A DNA stretch of 23,748 bases from contig JALOAD010000049.1 of the NCBI GenBank assembly GCA_023228995.1, positions 1 to 23,748 of the forward strand. The letters are read 5' to 3'. The notes beneath the pieces were generated by a model, which was not told the origin of the DNA, ran no database searches, and was given only the letters and a program-made list of their open reading frames with translations. This DNA comes from JALOAD01 sp023228995 [NCBI: Candidatus Muiribacterium halophilum]. GTDB taxonomy: Bacteria > Muiribacteriota > Muiribacteriia > Muiribacteriales. Position numbers and translations under genes: made by a program. Below are positions 15,335-21,616 of the stretch, one piece after another; position 1 is the stretch's first letter, and every line of letters begins with the position of its first letter.

Positions 15335-15769
15335 ATGAAAACAAAATTTTATGAATTTCTTAATGAGTATGGTGGACCAGGAAGAACAATAGGTTTCAGA
15401 TATTCTGATCCTGTTGATGAATATGGTTTTTTAATTTATATTTTAGTAGATACTGAATATATTGATGCGGATTCGTTAAGAGAAGATATTAAAGATATAC
15501 TTGTTGATAATAAAATAGGTGAAGATTATTTTGATTTCACCTTAGAAAATGATTATATGCAATATGATGTATATAAATTAGAGATTGGTATGAAAGGATA
15601 TTCTAAATATGAATTACAATCTTTAATAGGTGTTGTGCTTGATGCTATATCCGAAATGTATTCAGATGAAATTGATAATGAAAGATTAATAATTGTTGGT
15701 GACCAATTACAAGTGAAAGGTCCAGATGTTGATATAGAACCAACAAAGAAAAGTAAAATAGGTTTTTAA
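15335..15769 (+). CDS. Hypothetical leader-bearing protein
   Basis: 144 residues. MKTKFYEFLNE is one of the clearest copies of the shared leader, ending in L-N-E. The body is an acidic alpha/beta protein (FLIYILVDTEYIDADSLREDIK, YKLEIGMKGYSKYELQSLIGVV) with a lysine-containing tail (TKKSKIGF). No family recognised. Its stop overlaps the start of the isochorismatase-like gene in a TAATG, so the two are translationally coupled and may act together after delivery. Confidence 0.75.
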   Translation: MKTKFYEFLNEYGGPGRTIGFRYSDPVDEYGFLIYILVDTEYIDADSLREDIKDILVDNKIGEDYFDFTLENDYMQYDVYKLEIGMKGYSKYELQSLIGVVLDAISEMYSDEIDNERLIIVGDQLQVKGPDVDIEPTKKSKIGF

Positions 15770-16350
15770 TGAAAAAGTACACAGAATTTATAAAAGAGAA
15801 TAAAGGTGATGGTATATTAATGGTTGTTGATGTGCAAACAGAATTTGGTGATTTTATACCAAAAGGTTTTGTAGATCAATTAATTGAATATTGTAAAAAT
15901 TATCATACTGTTTATCAAATTTGGGATTCTAATGAAGGTCAGAAAAAACCATCATATACTTTTCCAAATGAGAAACTTGCGGTTGTTAAAAAGTTTGGTA
16001 CAAAATTTTCAGATGAGTTAGAAGAAACTGTTAAAAAACTTAATGAAAAATATCCAGATGCTAAAGAAGGTGACATATTTGAGTTCGATGATGTTAATTC
16101 TTATGTTGTTAGAGTTAAAAATAATCATGCTTGGTTTTATGTTCCTGAAAAGATGGCTCAATTATTCAGTTCATTGAAAGGTAAAAGTGTAGTTGTAGTT
16201 GGTGGCGCTTTTGGTGAGTGTTTGAGCGACGTTTTTGTTGCTATGGAATCTTTTGGAATTAAAGTAAAATATGATAAAAGATATATCTATAGTGCTAAAA
16301 CTAATGATGATCAAAACTTTATAGCACAAAAGCAACCAAATATAATTTAA
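15769..16350 (+). CDS. Isochorismatase-fold hydrolase (nicotinamidase-like) with capsid-targeting-like leader
   Basis: 193 residues. MKKYTEFIKE is the best copy of the leader and ends in I-K-E. Immediately behind it starts an isochorismatase/cysteine-hydrolase domain. ILMVVDVQTEFG (16-27) puts the catalytic Asp at 21. VVRVKNNHAWF (113-123) gives a candidate Lys117. VVVVGGAFGECLSDVFVAME (141-160) holds the nucleophile Cys151 in the usual 'G...CV..TA' position. Nicotinamidases of this fold convert nicotinamide to nicotinate; others hydrolyse isochorismate or ureas. The substrate cannot be set from sequence, but an ADP-ribosyltransferase-like protein with a leader in the same window would release nicotinamide. 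Its 3' end overlaps the next endonuclease by 4 bases. Confidence 0.75.
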   Translation: MKKYTEFIKENKGDGILMVVDVQTEFGDFIPKGFVDQLIEYCKNYHTVYQIWDSNEGQKKPSYTFPNEKLAVVKKFGTKFSDELEETVKKLNEKYPDAKEGDIFEFDDVNSYVVRVKNNHAWFYVPEKMAQLFSSLKGKSVVVVGGAFGECLSDVFVAMESFGIKVKYDKRYIYSAKTNDDQNFIAQKQPNII

Positions 16351-17876
16351 TTATTATACCAGATATATTTTATTTTTCCTGGTTCAAATATTTTTATTAA
16401 TTTTTCTTTATTTTTCTCTTCTTTTCTAAAATTAAATTTATGTACTTTTCTATCTTCTATTAAATACCAATATGATATATTTAAATGTGTTTTTTTATTG
16501 AATTTTAGAATTTCATATAATTTACCATCACTATAACTTCTATCAGCAAATGAAATAATTTCTTTAAATTGTTTTTTAATATAATTAAAAAGTTTAGAAG
16601 CACCACCAACAATATTTGTATTTATTTTATTACAAAATCTATTCAATTCGTATATTTTATCTTTTCGTTTTTTAAATGTCATTAATGAAACCAATTCATT
16701 ATTATAATAAAGACCTATTTTGATCGATGAACCAACAAATCCTTGAATATGATTTTCATCTAAGAAATTTCTAATCAATTTGTTATCAGTTATTTCTTTT
16801 ATTTCACAATTTCTTGCATATATTCTATTTTTTGTTTTATATAATTTGTTCAATATCATTGATTTGACTATATTTTGTTTATATTTCCAGTCATCTTCCC
16901 ATACATGAAATAATTGTATTCCTTTTTCTTCACACAAATCACTTTTGTTTTTATGATAATATTTATTTTTATATAATTCAGAATGCCAGTAAATACCATT
17001 AAATTCAAATGCTAACTTTAATTCGGGTAAATATATATCTAATTCTTTACCATTTAATATTTTCCTATCAGAAGTTATTATTTCACCATTATAATTTTCT
17101 TTGATAAATATTAAGAGTTCTTTTTCCACTTCACTATTTAATATGGTTGTATTACATATTGTGCAAGGCTCTGTTTTATATTTTGTTAATCTTTTTAATA
17201 ACATATCAGGTCTGATTTTATATGTATGTGATTTCTCACAAACACAAATAAAATATCCATCTATATAATCCAAAATATTTATATTGAATTTTAATAAATA
17301 TTTTTCCTTTATTTTATCTAAAAAAGATTGTTTATAATAACTTTTATATTTAACATTTTCTTTAAAATAATCACTTTTAACAAAAATTTTGTTATTATAT
17401 TTTTCTAAACAAGTATTAAAATATTTTTCTCTGTTATTATATTTTTCATCACCATATTTCTCGTTTTTTGTTTTTTTGATTTTTTCTTTAACATTTTCTA
17501 ATTGTGATATATATTCAACACCATATTTATCCAAATTATTTTCTTTTTTCTTATTTTTAATGTTTATAGATTGTGATATATGTTCTACTCCATATTTTTC
17601 TAAATTTGTTATTTTATTTTTTTCAACAGAACATTTTGAAGAACAAGCATAAAAATTCTGATTAGAAATAGAACGATTATATTCCTTATATGATAATACT
17701 TTTTCTTTACCACAAACATCACATTTCACATCAACTAAAACATGAGAATTTTTAGGCAAATCTTGAATATTAATAATGATATTATCTCCAAGTTTTACTT
17801 GTTCATCATATTTATTACGAATCATTTTAATATTTTTTGTGTGAACTTTAACTTTAATCTTTTTTATTAGTATCAT
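16347..17876 (-). CDS. Homing endonuclease with zinc modules, KYG repeats, VSR-like nuclease and GNAT-like tail
   Basis: 509 residues from the ATG at 17876. Zinc finger CDVCG...CSSKC; KYGVE repeats that degenerate toward the end (KYGDEKYNN, KYNNKIF); a second C-rich module (FICVCEKSHTYKIRPDMLL with PCTICN). The nuclease has ELDIYLPELKLAFEFNGIYWH and HVWEDDW, followed by the GNAT-like part (NHIQGFVGSS, GGASKLFNYIKKQ, SFADRSYSDGKLYE). It is close to its sisters, so presumably active. The start overlaps the ribbon-helix-helix gene upstream by 23 bases; the end overlaps the isochorismatase-like gene by 4 bases. Confidence 0.75.
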   Translation of the reverse strand: MILIKKIKVKVHTKNIKMIRNKYDEQVKLGDNIIINIQDLPKNSHVLVDVKCDVCGKEKVLSYKEYNRSISNQNFYACSSKCSVEKNKITNLEKYGVEHISQSINIKNKKKENNLDKYGVEYISQLENVKEKIKKTKNEKYGDEKYNNREKYFNTCLEKYNNKIFVKSDYFKENVKYKSYYKQSFLDKIKEKYLLKFNINILDYIDGYFICVCEKSHTYKIRPDMLLKRLTKYKTEPCTICNTTILNSEVEKELLIFIKENYNGEIITSDRKILNGKELDIYLPELKLAFEFNGIYWHSELYKNKYYHKNKSDLCEEKGIQLFHVWEDDWKYKQNIVKSMILNKLYKTKNRIYARNCEIKEITDNKLIRNFLDENHIQGFVGSSIKIGLYYNNELVSLMTFKKRKDKIYELNRFCNKINTNIVGGASKLFNYIKKQFKEIISFADRSYSDGKLYEILKFNKKTHLNISYWYLIEDRKVHKFNFRKEEKNKEKLIKIFEPGKIKYIWYNN

Positions 17877-18006
17877 CTATTTTTATTGTTTTTCTTAATT
17901 CTTTGTTTATTATTTTTTCTACAAAATTAGATAATGTTATTTTATTTTTTACACAATGTATTTTTAATTCACTATGAACTTTTGATGATATTTTTATACT
18001 TTTCAT
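17854..18006 (-). CDS. Ribbon-helix-helix mini-protein preceding an endonuclease (second copy)
   Basis: 50 residues beginning MKSIKISSKVHSELKIHCV, followed by KNKITLSNFVEKIINKELRK: a short basic strand, then helix-turn-helix spacing with a conserved 'LSNFVEKII', typical of ribbon-helix-helix proteins. It shares size, position and overlapping stop with the 15082 copy but little direct sequence. Three tandem 8-bp repeats lie directly upstream of its promoter box and could be its operator. A repressor role for the endonuclease pair is inferred. Confidence 0.65.
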   Translation of the reverse strand: MKSIKISSKVHSELKIHCVKNKITLSNFVEKIINKELRKTIKIDDTNKKD

Positions 18007-18019
18007 ATAATTTTTTATT

Positions 18020-18031
18020 TTATATATTAAA
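18020..18031 (-). promoter_or_regulatory. Phage AT-box promoter for the ribbon-helix-helix/endonuclease pair
   Basis: A perfect minus-strand TTTAATATATAA, 13 bases before the ATG at 18006, abutting the tandem repeats. Confidence 0.55.
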
Positions 18032-18054
18032 GTGGAAAAGTGGAAAAGTGGAAA
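18031..18054. repeat. Three tandem copies of AGTGGAAA, candidate operator
   Basis: AGTGGAAA occurs three times head-to-tail without spacing, immediately upstream of the leftward promoter box. Short direct repeats of 7-9 bp are typical ribbon-helix-helix operator arrangements. Confidence 0.6.
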
Positions 18055-18077
18055 TCATTTTTTTTTAATTTTTTAAT

Positions 18078-18089
18078 TTTAATATATAA
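18078..18089 (+). promoter_or_regulatory. Phage AT-box promoter for the small membrane protein
   Basis: Perfect TTTAATATATAA preceded by T-rich sequence, 34 bases before the ATG at 18124. Confidence 0.55.
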
Positions 18090-18123
18090 CTAAGAATATA
18101 ATTTAAAAAATAATCAAAAAGAA

Positions 18124-18417
18124 ATGTTTAAAAAATTTTGGGAAATAGTAAGAAAATCATGTGAAAAGGATAGTGGTGTAAGTTCAACAAGAACAACATC
18201 ATATATTATTCTTGCAATGATTGTAATGTTTTGCTTATACTTTATGGGTGTAGGTATTTATATCGTGATTTCAGGTGTTGCTAATCCGATACCAGGTGAA
18301 TTACTTATTGTTTTTGGTGCTTTATTAACACACCAATTAACTTTATTAGGAATAAATAAACACATGGAAACAAAGCAAAAAATAGGTAAAAATCAAGAAA
18401 CTAAAACGGAAGTTTAA
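18124..18417 (+). CDS. Small two-helix membrane protein (holin-like possibility)
   Basis: 97 residues: a basic amphipathic start (MFKKFWEIVRKSCEKD), then two hydrophobic segments separated by a short GVANPIPG turn (about 28-50 and 57-75), and a lysine-rich tail (KHMETKQKIGKNQETKTEV). Size, two transmembrane spans and charged tail fit small phage holins or other inner-membrane proteins, but there is no decisive motif. It stands alone between its own promoter and a strong terminator. Confidence 0.65.
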   Translation: MFKKFWEIVRKSCEKDSGVSSTRTTSYIILAMIVMFCLYFMGVGIYIVISGVANPIPGELLIVFGALLTHQLTLLGINKHMETKQKIGKNQETKTEV

Positions 18418-18426
18418 AAGAAAAAG

Positions 18427-18449
18427 CCACTCATTGAGTGGTTTTTTTT
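18427..18449 (+). terminator. Rho-independent terminator after the membrane protein
   Basis: Stem CCACTC / GAGTGG (18427-18432 and 18436-18441) with a 3-base loop and a run of eight T. Confidence 0.85.
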
Positions 18450-18480
18450 ATCTTAAAAATCTCATTTTAGACCAACACCA

Positions 18481-18492
18481 TTTAATATATAG
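18481..18492 (+). promoter_or_regulatory. AT-box promoter for the GIY-YIG endonuclease
   Basis: TTTAATATATAG, one mismatch from the common box, 4 bases before the ATG at 18497, after the terminator. Confidence 0.5.
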
Positions 18493-18496
18493 AAAT

Positions 18497-19477
18497 ATGA
18501 GAAAAGGTTTTATATATGCTTTAATATGTCCAATATCTAATGATATAAAATATATTGGTCAAACAATACAAACACTAAATAAAAGGTTAAGAGATCATAA
18601 ATATGATAGGAGGCATAATCCATATAAAATTAATTGGATGAAAAAGTTGGAAAGGTTAAATTTATTAAATGAATTAAAAATAGAATGTTTGGAAGAATGT
18701 TTGGAAGATAAACTTAACGAAAAAGAAAAATATTGGATAACTATTCATAATGATAAGAAATTGGTTAATCTGACTGACGGTGGTGATACAACATATAGAA
18801 TGGATGAAGATGCTATTAAAAGAGCCGTTGAAACAAGAAAGAAGAATTTCATACCTGGAAGTATGAATCATTCAGAAGAAACAAAAGAAAAAATATCAGA
18901 ATCACATAAAGATAAGTTATTAACAGATTCACATAAGGCATCAATTAGTGAAGGATTAAAAAATGCTTACAATGAAGGTAGAAAAGTGACTATAATTACA
19001 GATGAACAAAAAGTAAAAATAAGCAAATCATTAAAAGAATATTATAAAAATAATCCAAAAGAGAAGATTATTAAAGAAAAAAAAGAAAGAGTTTATAGTG
19101 AAGAATGTAGGTTGAAAATGAGTAAAATGATGACTGGTGATAAAAATCCATTTTATGGTAAAAAACATAGTGAGGAAACAAGAAATAAACTATCAGAACA
19201 TGCAAGCAAAAGAATTGCTGAGAAGAATCCATTTTATGGTAAAAAACACAGTGAAGAAACAAAGGATAAAATAAGACAAACAATAAACAATAAACCTAAA
19301 AAGATATATTATATTTATGATAATGATAAATATATAATAAAAGGAACATCCAAAGAATTATTAATATTTTTTGACACAAAAACTGCTTGTAGTATTAGTC
19401 GTTTTTGCGATAAAGATAAAAAATATAAGGGGTATTACATCAAATCTTCTTTGAACACTCAGGACCTAAACCAGTAA
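18497..19477 (+). CDS. GIY-YIG homing endonuclease with NUMOD3 repeats
   Basis: 326 residues. FIYALICPISNDIKYIGQT (5-23) is the GIY-YIG core (here 'FIY...KYIGQT'), with the catalytic arginine in LNKRLRDH and the glutamate in LNEKEKYWI. Several copies of NUMOD3-type modules (NPFYGKKHSEETRNKLSEH and variants) plus SEETKEKISESHK-like repeats bind DNA. The C-terminal DNDKYIIKGTSKELLIFF region may be a further DNA-contacting helix-turn-helix. The start is the ATG at 18497; an upstream TTG lies inside the preceding terminator. Its last 38 bases run antisense through the conserved C-terminal codons of the neighbouring zinc-ribbon gene, so its own C-terminal residues are probably borrowed from that gene. 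Confidence 0.85.
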   Translation: MRKGFIYALICPISNDIKYIGQTIQTLNKRLRDHKYDRRHNPYKINWMKKLERLNLLNELKIECLEECLEDKLNEKEKYWITIHNDKKLVNLTDGGDTTYRMDEDAIKRAVETRKKNFIPGSMNHSEETKEKISESHKDKLLTDSHKASISEGLKNAYNEGRKVTIITDEQKVKISKSLKEYYKNNPKEKIIKEKKERVYSEECRLKMSKMMTGDKNPFYGKKHSEETRNKLSEHASKRIAEKNPFYGKKHSEETKDKIRQTINNKPKKIYYIYDNDKYIIKGTSKELLIFFDTKTACSISRFCDKDKKYKGYYIKSSLNTQDLNQ

Positions 19478-19884
19478 TTATTGAATTTGGATGTGTGAGC
19501 AATCTACCACAACGACCACATTTCCCAGAGTGATAGATATTCAAGTCAGCAGGTACTTTACCTTTCTTCAAGTTAGCGAAGAAGAAGTTGAACGCCTTGA
19601 AAGAGATAGCGTCAGCACCAACTTTTGATTTTTTGAGTTAATCTGAAAGAATCTCTTTCAGAATTTATAATACCAACATATGAATAGTTAGCGTAGTTAT
19701 CAGGACCGTTAAGTACAGATACGAAAAAAGGATCAGTGTCATCATCTTTCTTAGCAACTCTTACTTTGAAAGTGAAGTGTTTACCAGTTTTGGTACTCTC
19801 CAATGTTATCGTGGCGTTTCCACCAAATACGAAATTTTTAATATCTTCAATGTTTGTTATAGCTTTGTATTTTCCGTCTTTCAT
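19440..19884 (-). pseudogene. DUF6011-type zinc-ribbon protein, frameshifted
   Basis: The sensible start is the ATG at 19884, because a longer frame from 19932 would begin inside the promoter. The first frame reads MKDGKYKAITNIEDIKNFVF through a beta-rich part (NATITLESTKTGKHFTFKVRV) and stops at 19612. The protein clearly continues in another frame: GADAISFKAFNFFFANLKKG, then GKCGRCGRLLTHPNSIITGL and GPEC, the four-cysteine CxxCGRxLT...GxGPxC ribbon of DUF6011. The length, 445 bases, is one over a multiple of three; removing one A from the A6 run (plus-strand T run near 19629-19634) restores the frame. It is driven by a host-type promoter, so presumably early. The end is at a TGA just behind GPECSKKI, in the overlap with the GIY-YIG gene. 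Confidence 0.75.
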
Positions 19885-19911
19885 TATTTTAAGTTTTAAG
19901 TGTTGAACAAT

Positions 19912-19934
19912 TATAATACAAATATACAGCAAAC
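19912..19934 (-). promoter_or_regulatory. Host-type (Bacteroidota) early promoter, second copy
   Basis: Minus strand TTTGCTGTATATTTGTATTA with a perfect TAnnTTTG -7 element at 19919-19926. The same 20-base block occurs before the 5522 gene. The 5'-UTR also shares CAACACTTAAAACT-like sequence before the ATG. Confidence 0.7.
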
Positions 19935-19950
19935 ATTATAATAAAAAAAA

Positions 19951-20154
19951 TTATACGACTAATATATCATTAAAACCTAAAGTTATTTTTGAGCCTTCTT
20001 TAACTTCTTCCTTTGAATCAAATAAAAGTTCATCATTGAGTTTAATTGCTCTTACTGAAAATAAATCTCTAAATTCACTTCTTGTTAAAATTTTTTCTTC
20101 AATTAAATAATCAAATACTGTAGTTTTTTCCATGTCGTTTTTCACGTTTTTCAT
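19951..20154 (-). CDS. S4-like RNA-binding mini-protein
   Basis: 67 residues from the ATG at 20154; a longer frame would begin inside the upstream terminator. The second half, LTRSEFRDLFSVRAIKLNDE and EEVKEGSKITLGFNDILVV, follows the S4 RNA-binding pattern (SRSEAxxLIxxGAVxINGE ... L..GD.i.vG). In S4 proteins, such as tyrosyl-tRNA synthetase tails and ribosomal S4, this contacts structured RNA. The first half (TTVFDYLIEEKI) is one helix. As a stand-alone mini-protein it could modulate translation or bind a phage RNA. It sits between a terminator and the early promoter of the next gene. Confidence 0.6.
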   Translation of the reverse strand: MKNVKNDMEKTTVFDYLIEEKILTRSEFRDLFSVRAIKLNDELLFDSKEEVKEGSKITLGFNDILVV

Positions 20155-20177
20155 TTTTACTTTTTTATTTTTAGATA

Positions 20178-20213
20178 TAAAAAAAGAGTGACTCACTTAA
20201 AGCAAATCACTCT
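20178..20213 (-). terminator. Leftward terminator behind the GAF-like pair
   Basis: Stem AGAGTGA / TCACTCT (20185-20191 with 20207-20213) with a run of seven T on the minus strand; about 37 bases past the stop at 20250. Confidence 0.75.
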
Positions 20214-20249
20214 ATTCTTTATTATTTATTATTAAATATGTTATTAAAT

Positions 20250-20870
20250 TCATCTTATAATTTCTATTAGTGAAGAAGAAATTCGTTTTGTTTCTTCTAT
20301 TAAAATTTCCTTCTGTATTTTTTTATCATCTTTATATGTTAGTACAAAAAATCCAATTGGTTTATTTTTTATTTTGTTACATGAATTACAGTATATATTA
20401 ACAAAATAATGCCTTTTTATTCCTTGTTTTAACAAATATTCGTATAATCCATTGTCATATTCACAAATATCTTCAATATCATCAATTAATATCACACTGT
20501 TACCATTTATTAATTTTGATATAGTTCCAATATTTGTTATAGGAATATTGTTAAATTTACCTGTGAAAACATCTTTATCATCTTTAATTTGATATAAAAA
20601 TGTCATCAAGATTGTGTTTAGTTCTTTCTTTCTATTATAAAAATAAACACTCACAGAATTTGGTTTGAAATGTGTGTAGATATGTCGAACAACCATGAAG
20701 AATTTATGGTAGGCTCTAATTTTTATTTTATATCTTCTTGTTTCTTTGTTTTCTACTTCTTTCGATAATGTTTCTATTTTTTGAATATAATCTCTATTTC
20801 TTCTTTGAAACTTAAAGTAGAAAAATGTTAATCCCAAAATAATAATTATAATGCAATATAAGCAAAACAT
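20250..20870 (-). CDS. Membrane-anchored GAF-like protein, second paralogue
   Basis: 206 residues. An N-terminal transmembrane segment (CIIIIILGLTFFYFKF) is followed by a basic coiled linker, then a GAF-like sensor domain (about 55-205). The domain keeps the landmarks of the upstream gene: SVSVYFYNRKKE, NIPITNIGTISKLINGNSVI, DYNGLYEYLLKQGIKRHYF-like spacing and KPIGFFVLTYKDD. It lacks the HNGG motif of its sister and is shorter. It starts 4 bases after the upstream paralogue, so this is a tandem duplicate in one operon, ended by a terminator. The ligand is unknown. Confidence 0.65.
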   Translation of the reverse strand: MFCLYCIIIIILGLTFFYFKFQRRNRDYIQKIETLSKEVENKETRRYKIKIRAYHKFFMVVRHIYTHFKPNSVSVYFYNRKKELNTILMTFLYQIKDDKDVFTGKFNNIPITNIGTISKLINGNSVILIDDIEDICEYDNGLYEYLLKQGIKRHYFVNIYCNSCNKIKNKPIGFFVLTYKDDKKIQKEILIEETKRISSSLIEIIR

Positions 20871-20874
20871 ATGG

Positions 20875-21585
20875 TTAATCTTTATTTATTAAACCACCAA
20901 CACTTATTGTAGTATCATTAAATATTTTTAATTGTTCATCATCAAGAACCACTTTATCATTATAATATTTTATTGTCATAAACCCAATAGGTTTACCATT
21001 ATAATCTTTTATTAATCTAGAGTAGTAAGATTTTATACCTTGTGATTTTAACATTTGGTAAATTGTGTGGTCAGTTTGTTTTAAAGAACAAATATCTGAA
21101 ATAAATATTGGTTTCCTATCCATTAAAAGTTTATTCCAAAGAAAATTTACAGATATTGGTATATTTTGATGTTCGTTATATTTTTCTTCTATTCCTAATC
21201 CTACTACTTCATAAGTATTAGAACATTTCTTAAAATCAATTCCTGTTATAGTCTTACCACCGTTATGGTATTCATAAACAGATACTCTATCAGCATCAAA
21301 TTCATTTAGTAAGTGATAAATTAACTGTTGAACTCTGTTGGCATTAACTGCGAACCTATCCATTTTTTCTTCAGTTAGATTTTCTTCATGATCTTTCGAT
21401 ATAAGTTTATCTAACAACGTATCAATCTTTTTTTCTTGATCCTTCATCCTTTTCAAAATGAATTTTACTAAGAACCAAGCAAAAAATCCCACAAACACAA
21501 GAGCAACAAGGCTAACGCCATATTGATCCATTAATTGTAGTGTGTTCTCAATCCCAGAGTTTAATAAGACATATGATAAATTCAT
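20875..21585 (-). CDS. Membrane-anchored GAF-like protein, first paralogue
   Basis: 236 residues. A short N-terminus, one strong transmembrane helix (VSLVALVFVGFFAWFLVKFI, about 24-43), a charged coiled-coil linker (MKDQEKKIDTLLDKLISK), and a GAF-like domain (about 75-230): LLNEFDADRVSVYEYHNGGK, NIPISVNFLWNKLLMDRKPI, QMLKSQGIKSYYSRLI and KPIGFMTIKYY. The membrane head with coiled linker resembles BhlA/UviB-type small phage membrane proteins, but the GAF domain is an addition. GAF domains bind small ligands such as cyclic nucleotides. Possible roles are a lysis-timing sensor or a sink for host signal nucleotides; both are inference. Confidence 0.65.
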   Translation of the reverse strand: MNLSYVLLNSGIENTLQLMDQYGVSLVALVFVGFFAWFLVKFILKRMKDQEKKIDTLLDKLISKDHEENLTEEKMDRFAVNANRVQQLIYHLLNEFDADRVSVYEYHNGGKTITGIDFKKCSNTYEVVGLGIEEKYNEHQNIPISVNFLWNKLLMDRKPIFISDICSLKQTDHTIYQMLKSQGIKSYYSRLIKDYNGKPIGFMTIKYYNDKVVLDDEQLKIFNDTTISVGGLINKD

Positions 21586-21616
21586 TGAAATAAATTTCTA
21601 TTTTTTTAATACTATA

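Noticed and set aside
7206-17876. The repeated KYGVE-coding segments as a CRISPR array or minisatellite
   Set aside because: Spacing and sequence vary at codon level and the repeats are in frame within proteins; there are no constant repeats with unique spacers.
15082-18006. Ribbon-helix-helix plus downstream gene as a toxin-antitoxin system
   Set aside because: The downstream genes are clear members of the homing endonuclease family also found without the mini-gene, so a regulatory cassette explains it better.
18434-18496. An N-terminal extension of the GIY-YIG protein from a TTG at 18434
   Set aside because: It would start inside a strong terminator hairpin and before the promoter box; the ATG at 18497 begins the GIY-YIG domain directly.
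19885-19932. A longer start for the DUF6011-type protein at 19932
   Set aside because: That start lies inside the host-type promoter, upstream of the likely transcription start.
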